From: Aurantiochytrium sp. KH105
Lineage: Eukaryota; Sar; Bigyra; Thraustochytrida; Thraustochytriidae
DNA: 64,000 nucleotides
Direction of reading: 5' to 3'
Assembly (NCBI GenBank): GCA_003116975.1
Contig: BGKB01000034.1
Location: forward strand, 310,001-374,000
Shown one piece after another: positions 1-8,433 of this stretch. The translations under genes were made by a program, and so were the position numbers. How positions within the stretch are numbered: the first letter of the stretch is position 1; each line of letters starts with the position of its first letter. The notes below the pieces were generated by a model. The model did not search any database. It had not been told where the DNA came from and worked only from the letters and a program-made list of their open reading frames with translations.

Positions 1-1
1 A

Positions 2-3000
2 ATGTGTGGTCAAGTTTGTCCGGAGATCTCGCAACGCGCTGCAACTGCCAAACCAGACTCGCGTCCTACAGTGGAGTCCCTCATGGGTCAAGATGATGCT
101 TCCAACGCTGCATCATCTTCTCTATGGGATGTGTACATGGACCAACCCGCGTTAGCAGAGCACTGCTACTCGACGCTCGCGGGCCGGCTTCTCAAGGTCG
201 CAACAGAGTCGAGCATGCCCGGGTCCCGCGCACACGCTCTTGAAGTGTATGGTGGACTTGTGCTGGGATTGCCCTCGGATTCGGTCCAAGACCTTCGACG
301 GACGACGCTAAATCGCAGCACGGGAGCTTTCGCGTCCGCATTGACATCCAACGACGTGGACCTTGTGCGTACCTCTCTACGATGTCTGGCCATCGATCTT
401 TGGCGAGTTCCGATTCAGGCCTTTCGTCGAATCGTTGGTCGCGAGGGTCTCGTTCCGCGACTCCGTCTGCTCACCAAAGCGCATGGCTCCGAAGCGATTC
501 CAGCGCTCGCTACCACAGTCTTGCGCAGATTGCACACGTTACAAGGTGAACCTTACGACCACCCCAAGACGGCTCCGTGCGAGGTCTGCTCGCCCACCGC
601 AGAGAGCGAAGTTCTCCTTGCGCTTGGCGAGCTTGTGAGCCAGCTTTCCGAACTTGCCGAGTGCTCTACCAAATTTGTGGAAAACACCGCAACAGAAGAA
701 GAGAGCATTCCTCGTGACACGATGCAAGAGTCGTGCTTTTCTTCGGAAGAGGAAGACGACGACAACGACAATGAGGATGAGTCTGGCGCCTTTCTCGGAG
801 GAGAGGCCGCGGCAACCTCTGCCACCTCCTCGTCCTCCTCGTCCTCGTCCTCCTCTGCATTTTCACGCCGCGCAGAGGCTAACGCGGCAGGCGCGGACGC
901 GAGTGGACAAGGCGAAGGGCTCTTCAAGAGCCGAGGCAAAATCCGAGGCAAGGGGCGACGGAAGCGTCGAAGCATGAGCCAGCCCGCAACAGCAAAGGGA
1001 AGGAGCTCGAAACGCACCAAGAGCCGTACGCATCCTGCAGTCGGGGAAGCAGCCAGTCCTTCAACAAACCCGGAAGACGTGGGGACCCTGCAAGAGCAAG
1101 ACATGCACCAGCACGAGCTGACGCGAGGCTCAGACCAGCGGGAAAACCGGCAAATGCAGGCGCAACAGCAGCCGGCGACAAAGCGCCGTCGTTTGTTCTC
1201 GCCCGTGAACCACATGGATGCCTGTGGAATCATCTTCAACGGTGCACAGGACGAACGAATGCAGGACAAGATTGCAAGCGCCATGGTGAAAGCGCTCGAG
1301 TCTCTCAAGAGGATCTTTGCCTCCGAGGATGGTGTGACCTCGTTTGAAATGCGAAGTGCTGGCGTGGCGACTGTTCTTGCTCGCGTGTTGTCAACGACTC
1401 CTGGTCGCAAGGCTTTTTCCCGCGTCTTTGCTGCAACTGATACAGCGGGACCGATGCAATATCTCACTGAGAAACTCTTTGACGTTCTGAATGACGAGGA
1501 CGACTTCGACGTCCGTCTTCTCGGCAGCTCAGTTGAGAGACTCTGTAGACCCGAGTACGTCGTGGTGCGACCCAGCGACGCCATTCGCAAGAGCGCAGAG
1601 CTGGCTTGCGAAGATGCCGCTCGTGCGATTCTGTCTCGCTTCCATGTTCCTCCCGAGGAGACCAAGGGCGTGCTGACTGAGGCCAAATCCGAGGTGGACG
1701 AGTTGGACAGCCATTTTCTCCTCGAGCCTCTTGTCTGCGTTCACGACGTGCTCTCTGCATGCTCCAAGGGATTCTCTACCAAGTACCGGCACATTGTGCA
1801 TCGGGCGCAGCTTGCAGCACTTCATTTCGTGGCTACATTTTACACTACTACCTTGTGTGTCGGCGATTTAGTTGCAAGATCTGGCGAGAATCCTCTGCTC
1901 GGCTGCGAAAAGAATGCTTCACACGACAACACCTGCGTGGGTATTGTCATTGCGATACTGCCTGGAGGAGCCTCGAAAGCTTGCGAAGCATCATCTCCGC
2001 GCTCGCAGAAAAGCCTTTGCGCGGAACTACGTCGCGGACAACAAGTTTGCGTGTTGTGGCCAATGTCCCCAAACGTGGAGGTCTTTGTTCTCGAGTCCTC
2101 GGACAAGCCGCAGCCTCTTCGTCGTGTGCAAAAGACCCGTGCCACCGGCATGAAGCTGGACCCTGGCGAGGTGAGCATGTGGAGGGTATCCCTTGCACCG
2201 GGAATTTCCGCGGAGCTTCTTATCCAACAGAGACGTTGGGTCCGCGCCGAGGTGCGCGAGGAGTTCTTTGTGCAAGCACTTGGGTGCAGGGCTCTCAAGC
2301 TTGTGTCATCAGAGGCTAGGCCGAGGCGATTCCGTGGTGGTGGTCTAAATGAATCTTCTGAGGGACCCGAGGAGGAATATAGTGAGTGGGTTCTCGAGAC
2401 TTCGGAACGCCTTGCCCCGCGTGGCAGCAAAGCTCGCTACTCCAAGGTCATGCCAAGCACATGCACAAGTATATTCGAGCGAGATGCGCTCATGATTGCC
2501 TCGCAAAAGCTACCTTCCTGGGACAGTCTTGCGATTGGCGATGCTATCGATATGCTGGATGTTGTGCAGGGCTGGTTTTCTGCCGTCGTGCTTGCCTTTG
2601 GCGAGTCCAACGTCATCGTGAGTGCTCCCGAAGCAAGGCAAGATTCCTCTCTCGTACTTGTGCGCAACCTCGAGATGGATGCTTTGGAAGGTTTGCGCTG
2701 GGTTTCGCGTTCTCAAGTTCAGGCTTTGGACAGATTATTTGCTCGAACGGTTTGTGCAGCTGATCCCGCAGAAAACATGAACGGCGACACTCCTATTTTG
2801 CCTTTTGCTGGAGGTAGTAGCAGTGGGACTTCTCGGAACACCGCCAGGGGTACGAGTACGGGGAGTAGCAGCAGAAGCAAGAACAGTCTAGACGATGGCG
2901 ACGACGATGATGATGACGACGACGAGGACGACGATGATGATGACAACGGCGATGATGACGACGACGTCGGTAACGACAAGGATAACGATGATGATGATGA

Positions 3001-6000
3001 TGATGACAAGGACGAGGATAACAATCGCGATCTCAGACGAAGCAACAGGAGCAACTCCAGGAGTAGCTCGAGTCGCACAACACGGTCCATGGCTCGCGAC
3101 GTACAAACCTCCGAGCCATTCTCTTCCCGCAAGGGACGAGCAGGAAGATCGAAAAAGAACAAGACGAAGCAACTGCTGCTGCAGCAGCAAACGAAAAAAT
3201 CGAAGAAGAACAAGAAGAAGGGCTCCCAGGAAGCGAGTGTGGGCGTAAAGGAGCGGCCTTTGTCGCGTCGAGACCAGGCGATGCAAGACACGATGGCCTT
3301 TGTGCATGCCGTCTCCTCGACACGAGCTATACGCACGCTTGACCCCATCACGGAGGATATGCGAACCTTTGGAGTGCAGGTTGTTTTTGGCATTCATGTT
3401 GGAAAGCGGTCTGACTTCTTTGTTTCAGCACGTGTCATCTGCCCCGCTATCGAGGGAGACGCGGCGATGTGTGTGCTTCTTTGTGACAACTCTTGCGTGG
3501 TACGTCACGTACCGGCAAAGGCTGTGTACCCAGTGTCCGCCGCGGCACGCGACAAAATCATTTCCTTGGACATTTTGAAACGAATTGCGCAGCGCGACAA
3601 GACGTTTTGGTCAAGGCTCGAGCTTGAAGTGTCTTCAAGCTTTCACGATGACGCTCCTCTGGAGAGAGTCCGGCGCCTGAAGGGCCTTTGGCGGTCCAAG
3701 AATGGCAAAGGCGCAGCGAAGTCGGTACGTGCGAGCAACGATGAGCCATCCGCATCCATACTCGATGCAGAACGTGCAAAGAACAAGGTGCCTGTTGGAG
3801 ATGCCAAAAGTGCGAGTGAGCTGCTCGCGCTCGTTGATTCACTGGTCCCCCTACCATTATCGCCGGGGCGACGGCAAGCGCGTCGTGGCGGTGGTGGTGG
3901 GGACGAAGGCGATAATGGAGGAGCTCCTGCTTCTTCGGCTGCTGCTTCTGCTGCTGTGGGGTCACTTCTTCGCAGCCCAGTCCCACTCGCGGTTCAAGCA
4001 AACCTGCTTTGCTCAGGTGCGATCGACGCTTCTCACTTGCCCTCGACAAGCGCTACGACGCAGCACTCGAGCACTCAGCATGAGAGCAGGCGTTCGCATG
4101 GCACGCTACAGAGAATGTATGGCTCTGAATCGGGGCGCCGATACGAGCGTCTCGATGGGTCTGCTACGACATCATCACACTCCCGAATGTACTCGCGAGC
4201 TGATCGTCATACACGTCGACACTATTTGGGGGAAAGACACGCGCATCATCACCACCGGTATGCCCGACTTCACGCAGTGCGTGTGATGGGGACGCCGCAC
4301 GAGCCCGTTCTCCTCGGAGACCTCATCCCCCAGCATTCTCCACAGGGCCCGGAGTCTGAGGACGCTGGTGCGACCATGATGGAGACGGAACACACTGGAA
4401 GTGGTCAGGATTCAAGCGACGAGTCAGCGCCGTTGGAACTCATGAGCGCGCGCGATCCCGCTTGGGCCTTGAACGAGAATCAAATGCTTTTGGAGGCTCT
4501 CGAAGCGCTTCGTCGCCGGCGCAAGAAGCGAGAGCAAGAGGAGGCACTGGCCCATGGGCCTCGGCGAATCGTGCTCACTCGAGACGTGGGCCACGCAAAG
4601 CGATGGGCCGGGGATGAGGATATCCGATATGACTGGGTCTCGAGTCCCGCGAGTAGGCGGCGAGAGAATGCACTCAGAATGATCTCGTCCAAAGGAGGAA
4701 TTGTATCCATCAGCGGTCATGCTCACGCCAGGGCAGACGGCGTCATTAGCATCGAGTCTCATTTCCCCTCGATTACGGTTCAAGGAGCATGGATTACGAG
4801 CGGCAAATGGTACTACGAAGTGGAGGTGCTTCAGGGAGGATTAGCTCAGATTGGCTGGGCGTCGGTCTTCTTCGGCCCTGAAGATGCCAAGGGCATCGGT
4901 TGTGGTGATGACCAACACAGTTGGGCATTTGATGGCAGTCGGCTCAAGCGGTGGAACGTCGATTCCCACGATTGGGGCAAGGCGTGGTCGCGCAATGATG
5001 TGATCGGGTGCGAGATTGACGTGGACGCCTTGCGCAAAGTTGCAACAATGCGTTTCTCGTTCAACGGGTCCTTCGAGCGTCCAATGGGTACCGCTTTTGA
5101 GAATGTTTCATTCACTGGGCCTGCACTTTACCCTGTTGTCACATTCAACAGCTCCTTTCGTTGCCGTTTGCGCTGGCGACGCGAGAAACTCAAATGTCTT
5201 CCTGAAGGATCGCTTCCAATCGCTGAGGCTGTGGTCCGTCCTCTGAGCAATGCGCAAGGGCCATCCGCGACTAACAGTCTTGGCGGCGGCGACAACTCCC
5301 CTGTCGTTGTGACACGCCCTCGCAGAGTGTCTAGTTCCCGTAGCATGCAGGACGCCTTTGACGATGTGGCAGAGGCGGATGGCGCTGATGCAGTGCTCAA
5401 GCTCTTGGCAGAGCTATCTCGCGTACAGACGCGAAGCGCATTTGGTGTTTTCAAGCATCGTGGAGACGCGCTTCATAGTCAAAAACTCACGCAAAAATTG
5501 GTTCTGCAAATTCAGGATATGGTGTCTGTGTGCACTAACTCGCTTCCGGATTGGGTCTGGGAGCTCGCCACGCAGTACAAGTTCCTCGTACCTCTCGAGG
5601 CACGTATGTTGCTCTTCGAAAGTGCTTCTTTTGGCGTCACGCGGTCAGTTGAACGTCTTCAGGAGGGACGTCGTGAGCAACCATCCGCAGGACGACCCAT
5701 GCCTGCTCGACGTTTGTCAAATGCGCATGCAAGCATGGACAGGCGGCCTTCGCTTTCCAACAGCGGCGCAAGAGGGCGTTCTGGATCCTCTGCTCGAAAT
5801 ATCCGTGCTCGTGATCAGGAGCGGGATGAGGATCAAGACGAAGAAGATGGCAACGGCCAGCTTTCTGAGACTCGTCGAGAGGTCGATGGCAATGAACATG
5901 TTAGTGATGATGGTGGCGACGACGACGATGACAACGACGACGACGACGATGATGATAATGATGATGACGATGACAACGACGAGGACGACGATGATGATGA

Positions 6001-7981
6001 TGATGAAGGTGATGACGATGATGATGGTGATGATGGCGATGATCTTATCGAGAAAAGCGAGGGCAAAAAATGCTCTGGCGACAACGAGAGCGAGCTGCAG
6101 GAGGCCAACGAGAAGACTTCCACGTCGGAGGTTCACGGAAACAAGCCTTCTCACAGTGACAATCAAGAGGAAAGCGAGTCCATGCGCTCAGCAAGTAATG
6201 GAATCAGGTCTGAACAAATAGCGTGGCGACGTGCACAGGGCCGATCAACGCAAAAGAGTGGATGGCGCATCGTGCCAAACATTCCGAGCAGTCATGGGCA
6301 GCTTGGCGCTTTGAAGCGCCAAAAAGCTGTCGTCCCGCGCGATCGTGTGCTTGAGGCTGCAATGTACCTTATCGGGCACGAGTCAGCCTCTAGCTATATG
6401 CTTGCCGTGGAGTTCACGGGTGAGATTGGCCATGGTCTTGGTCCGACGCTCGAATTTTACTCTCTCGTCTGTCGCGAATTGCATCGTGCGGATCTGAAAA
6501 TTTGGAGACAGCCGGAGACCTTGGAGCACGAAGGCGGGACAGATAGCTCGAGCGGCTTTGTCTTCAATCCTCTTGGACTGTGGCCCTCTACATTACCTTC
6601 AGCAGGGCCCAGCTCGTCCGGGAGCCTTGACGCGCAAACGAAGGGGCAACCTGGGTCCAGGGATGGACCGTCTTCATCTTCTTCATCATCATCATCTTCT
6701 TCTTCTTCTTCTTCGTCGTCGTCGTCGCCGTTGACTTCTGCCTCAACGCCGGCTTTGTCGTCAATGGAGACGCCTCCGGCTGGTCTCGGGAGCAGCATAC
6801 CCATGGCAGCCGCGATTGCGGCCGCAACTCCGGGCGCGGCGGTCTTCTCGTCGCCAGCGGTACTTGCAGCTATGCTCGACGCGGCAGGAGGCAGTGGCCA
6901 CGAGCGAGCGGCTCGTCTGGGCCTCGGCGTTCCGGCGCAAGGTCTGGACTCTTCTGGAGCTTCTGAAGGCTTTGTGCCCGCGGCCATGCGAGCCGGACTG
7001 CGTCGGGAGTTCCGCTCTGCCTCGCAGCGACAGGCAGCACTGCCCTCTGAAGTGCGTCTCGATGAGCCGAGCATTCTCGAGGCTGAGCATTCGCGAGAGC
7101 GTGTTCTGACGATCTTCACCTTTGTGGGTCGTTTCATCGGCAAAGCGTTGCAGGACAAGCGTCTTTTAGACCTACCCCTTTCAATTCCCCTATGCAAGCT
7201 CCTCATTGGCGAGTCCCTGAAACTGAGCGATGCAGGGCTTGTTGACGAAACATTGGGGAAATCATTCCAGTATCTGCAGGATCTCGCCGACGCTCACGCG
7301 CAACTGTCGGCTCGCGCGGGAGAAGAAGACGCTGACGCCGAGCTTTGCGAGTTGGAAGACACCATTTGCGGTATGTGTATTGACTTTACTGTACCCGGTA
7401 CAAATGGAGAGGAGTTGGTCGTCGGCGGTGCGTCAAAATCGGTCACTGGCGCAAATTTGCAAGAGTATCTCGACTTGGTGTGCAAACGCATCTTACATGA
7501 TGATGTAGCAGAACAGGTTCGATGCCTGCGTGAAGGTATCAGTGCGTTCTTCCCTGTTGAGGCGCTTCAAGTCTTTTCCCCTCACGAGCTGCAGTCCCTT
7601 CTCTCGGATGGCGACGATGGGGCCAATTGGGACGCCGAGGTGATTATGGCTAACATTGTATGCAAGCACGGCTACGATGCCCGAGCGCGTCAAATTCGAG
7701 ACCTCGTTCACGTGCTCTCCGAGCTAGATGGCTCTGATCGTCGTCTTTTCATGCAGTTCCTTACGGGGTCACCGCGACTTCCCGTGGGTGGCTTTGGGGA
7801 GCTACGCCCGCGTCTCACGGTCGTGCGCAAGAATGTGGCCGATGATCCTGATGGCATTTTGCCGTCATGCAGCACGTGCCAAGTCTATCTCAAGTTGCCT
7901 CCTTATTCCTCGCGCGAGGTCCTCAAGCAACGTTTGCTCCAGGCTGTGCGCGAAGGCCAAGGCCACTTCGCACTAGACTAG
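2..7981 (+). CDS. HECT-type E3 ubiquitin ligase with SPRY domain (5' end possibly cut by window edge)
   Basis: This is a very large HECT ubiquitin ligase, which takes ubiquitin from an E2 onto its own cysteine and passes it to substrates. The C-terminal half of the HECT fold is clear. The last ~35 residues carry the LP-x4-TC motif, and Cys2626 (numbered from the first visible Met) is the predicted catalytic residue. The N-lobe starts near residue 2120 (EFTGEIGHGLGPTLEFYSL) and is split by a ~200-residue Ser/Ala/Gly-rich insert that includes a poly-Ser run (nt 6668-6727). A SPRY domain lies at about residues 1566-1730. Alpha-solenoid-like helices occupy about 40-200 and 425-520. Asp-rich tracts lie at nt 2898-3020 and 5905-6050, and basic, possibly nuclear-targeting stretches are present. 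The overall plan recalls the UFD4/TRIP12/HECTD families, but SPRY plus HECT does not pin down one orthologue. The first ATG is at base 2, so more N-terminal sequence may lie outside. One uninterrupted frame; no intron is needed. Confidence 0.9.
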   Translation: MCGQVCPEISQRAATAKPDSRPTVESLMGQDDASNAASSSLWDVYMDQPALAEHCYSTLAGRLLKVATESSMPGSRAHALEVYGGLVLGLPSDSVQDLRRTTLNRSTGAFASALTSNDVDLVRTSLRCLAIDLWRVPIQAFRRIVGREGLVPRLRLLTKAHGSEAIPALATTVLRRLHTLQGEPYDHPKTAPCEVCSPTAESEVLLALGELVSQLSELAECSTKFVENTATEEESIPRDTMQESCFSSEEEDDDNDNEDESGAFLGGEAAATSATSSSSSSSSSSAFSRRAEANAAGADASGQGEGLFKSRGKIRGKGRRKRRSMSQPATAKGRSSKRTKSRTHPAVGEAASPSTNPEDVGTLQEQDMHQHELTRGSDQRENRQMQAQQQPATKRRRLFSPVNHMDACGIIFNGAQDERMQDKIASAMVKALESLKRIFASEDGVTSFEMRSAGVATVLARVLSTTPGRKAFSRVFAATDTAGPMQYLTEKLFDVLNDEDDFDVRLLGSSVERLCRPEYVVVRPSDAIRKSAELACEDAARAILSRFHVPPEETKGVLTEAKSEVDELDSHFLLEPLVCVHDVLSACSKGFSTKYRHIVHRAQLAALHFVATFYTTTLCVGDLVARSGENPLLGCEKNASHDNTCVGIVIAILPGGASKACEASSPRSQKSLCAELRRGQQVCVLWPMSPNVEVFVLESSDKPQPLRRVQKTRATGMKLDPGEVSMWRVSLAPGISAELLIQQRRWVRAEVREEFFVQALGCRALKLVSSEARPRRFRGGGLNESSEGPEEEYSEWVLETSERLAPRGSKARYSKVMPSTCTSIFERDALMIASQKLPSWDSLAIGDAIDMLDVVQGWFSAVVLAFGESNVIVSAPEARQDSSLVLVRNLEMDALEGLRWVSRSQVQALDRLFARTVCAADPAENMNGDTPILPFAGGSSSGTSRNTARGTSTGSSSRSKNSLDDGDDDDDDDDEDDDDDDNGDDDDDVGNDKDNDDDDDDDKDEDNNRDLRRSNRSNSRSSSSRTTRSMARDVQTSEPFSSRKGRAGRSKKNKTKQLLLQQQTKKSKKNKKKGSQEASVGVKERPLSRRDQAMQDTMAFVHAVSSTRAIRTLDPITEDMRTFGVQVVFGIHVGKRSDFFVSARVICPAIEGDAAMCVLLCDNSCVVRHVPAKAVYPVSAAARDKIISLDILKRIAQRDKTFWSRLELEVSSSFHDDAPLERVRRLKGLWRSKNGKGAAKSVRASNDEPSASILDAERAKNKVPVGDAKSASELLALVDSLVPLPLSPGRRQARRGGGGGDEGDNGGAPASSAAASAAVGSLLRSPVPLAVQANLLCSGAIDASHLPSTSATTQHSSTQHESRRSHGTLQRMYGSESGRRYERLDGSATTSSHSRMYSRADRHTRRHYLGERHAHHHHRYARLHAVRVMGTPHEPVLLGDLIPQHSPQGPESEDAGATMMETEHTGSGQDSSDESAPLELMSARDPAWALNENQMLLEALEALRRRRKKREQEEALAHGPRRIVLTRDVGHAKRWAGDEDIRYDWVSSPASRRRENALRMISSKGGIVSISGHAHARADGVISIESHFPSITVQGAWITSGKWYYEVEVLQGGLAQIGWASVFFGPEDAKGIGCGDDQHSWAFDGSRLKRWNVDSHDWGKAWSRNDVIGCEIDVDALRKVATMRFSFNGSFERPMGTAFENVSFTGPALYPVVTFNSSFRCRLRWRREKLKCLPEGSLPIAEAVVRPLSNAQGPSATNSLGGGDNSPVVVTRPRRVSSSRSMQDAFDDVAEADGADAVLKLLAELSRVQTRSAFGVFKHRGDALHSQKLTQKLVLQIQDMVSVCTNSLPDWVWELATQYKFLVPLEARMLLFESASFGVTRSVERLQEGRREQPSAGRPMPARRLSNAHASMDRRPSLSNSGARGRSGSSARNIRARDQERDEDQDEEDGNGQLSETRREVDGNEHVSDDGGDDDDDNDDDDDDDNDDDDDNDEDDDDDDDEGDDDDDGDDGDDLIEKSEGKKCSGDNESELQEANEKTSTSEVHGNKPSHSDNQEESESMRSASNGIRSEQIAWRRAQGRSTQKSGWRIVPNIPSSHGQLGALKRQKAVVPRDRVLEAAMYLIGHESASSYMLAVEFTGEIGHGLGPTLEFYSLVCRELHRADLKIWRQPETLEHEGGTDSSSGFVFNPLGLWPSTLPSAGPSSSGSLDAQTKGQPGSRDGPSSSSSSSSSSSSSSSSSSSPLTSASTPALSSMETPPAGLGSSIPMAAAIAAATPGAAVFSSPAVLAAMLDAAGGSGHERAARLGLGVPAQGLDSSGASEGFVPAAMRAGLRREFRSASQRQAALPSEVRLDEPSILEAEHSRERVLTIFTFVGRFIGKALQDKRLLDLPLSIPLCKLLIGESLKLSDAGLVDETLGKSFQYLQDLADAHAQLSARAGEEDADAELCELEDTICGMCIDFTVPGTNGEELVVGGASKSVTGANLQEYLDLVCKRILHDDVAEQVRCLREGISAFFPVEALQVFSPHELQSLLSDGDDGANWDAEVIMANIVCKHGYDARARQIRDLVHVLSELDGSDRRLFMQFLTGSPRLPVGGFGELRPRLTVVRKNVADDPDGILPSCSTCQVYLKLPPYSSREVLKQRLLQAVREGQGHFALD

Positions 7982-8433
7982 CTCTTTCTCCTATCATACC
8001 TAACAAGTTGAAGGTTTTTTCACTGTAAAATCAAATTCTCAGACGAGGAGGGAGCATACGAGCTCTCGCGGCCTACAGGGGGCAAACCCAGCTTTTGCAC
8101 GTATTGCGACTGCCAACCACGTGGTTGGCTGACCAATTCTGTATCCATCTCGTCGAACGCACCGTATACTACAATAATCAAAACGAAAATGGGTTCCGAT
8201 GAGAACGCCACTCACTATTCTTGCCGATACTCGCCCTGAGAAAGTAAACCAGAAGATACGAGGGGCTTGCTCGGCGCTGGCGTTGCCTGCGTGTTGGTTG
8301 TTGAGGTTGTGGTGCGGCGGAAGCGCAGAGATTTCTTGGCGCAGACCGCCCCACGCTGTCGAGATCCTCAAGCACCTCGCGCAGCGCGAGGTTCTCTCGA
8401 GCGAGCACGTGTGTATACATACCATCGAAGGAA
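7982..8433. other. Intergenic: HECT gene 3' end and ankyrin-TIR promoter region
   Basis: This 452-bp spacer holds the 3' trailer of the HECT gene and the upstream region of the ankyrin-TIR gene. The only clear element is an 18-bp perfect palindrome with a CACGTG core, listed separately. Short open frames here have no recognisable product. Confidence 0.6.
8112..8129. promoter_or_regulatory. Perfect 18-bp palindrome with CACGTG (E-box/G-box) core
   Basis: GCCAACCACGTGGTTGGC is its own reverse complement and sits ~305 bp upstream of the ankyrin-TIR ATG. CACGTG is the classic core bound by bHLH and some bZIP dimers. The extended symmetry, nine bases per half-site, suggests a dimer-binding site. 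The function is inferred. Confidence 0.4.
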
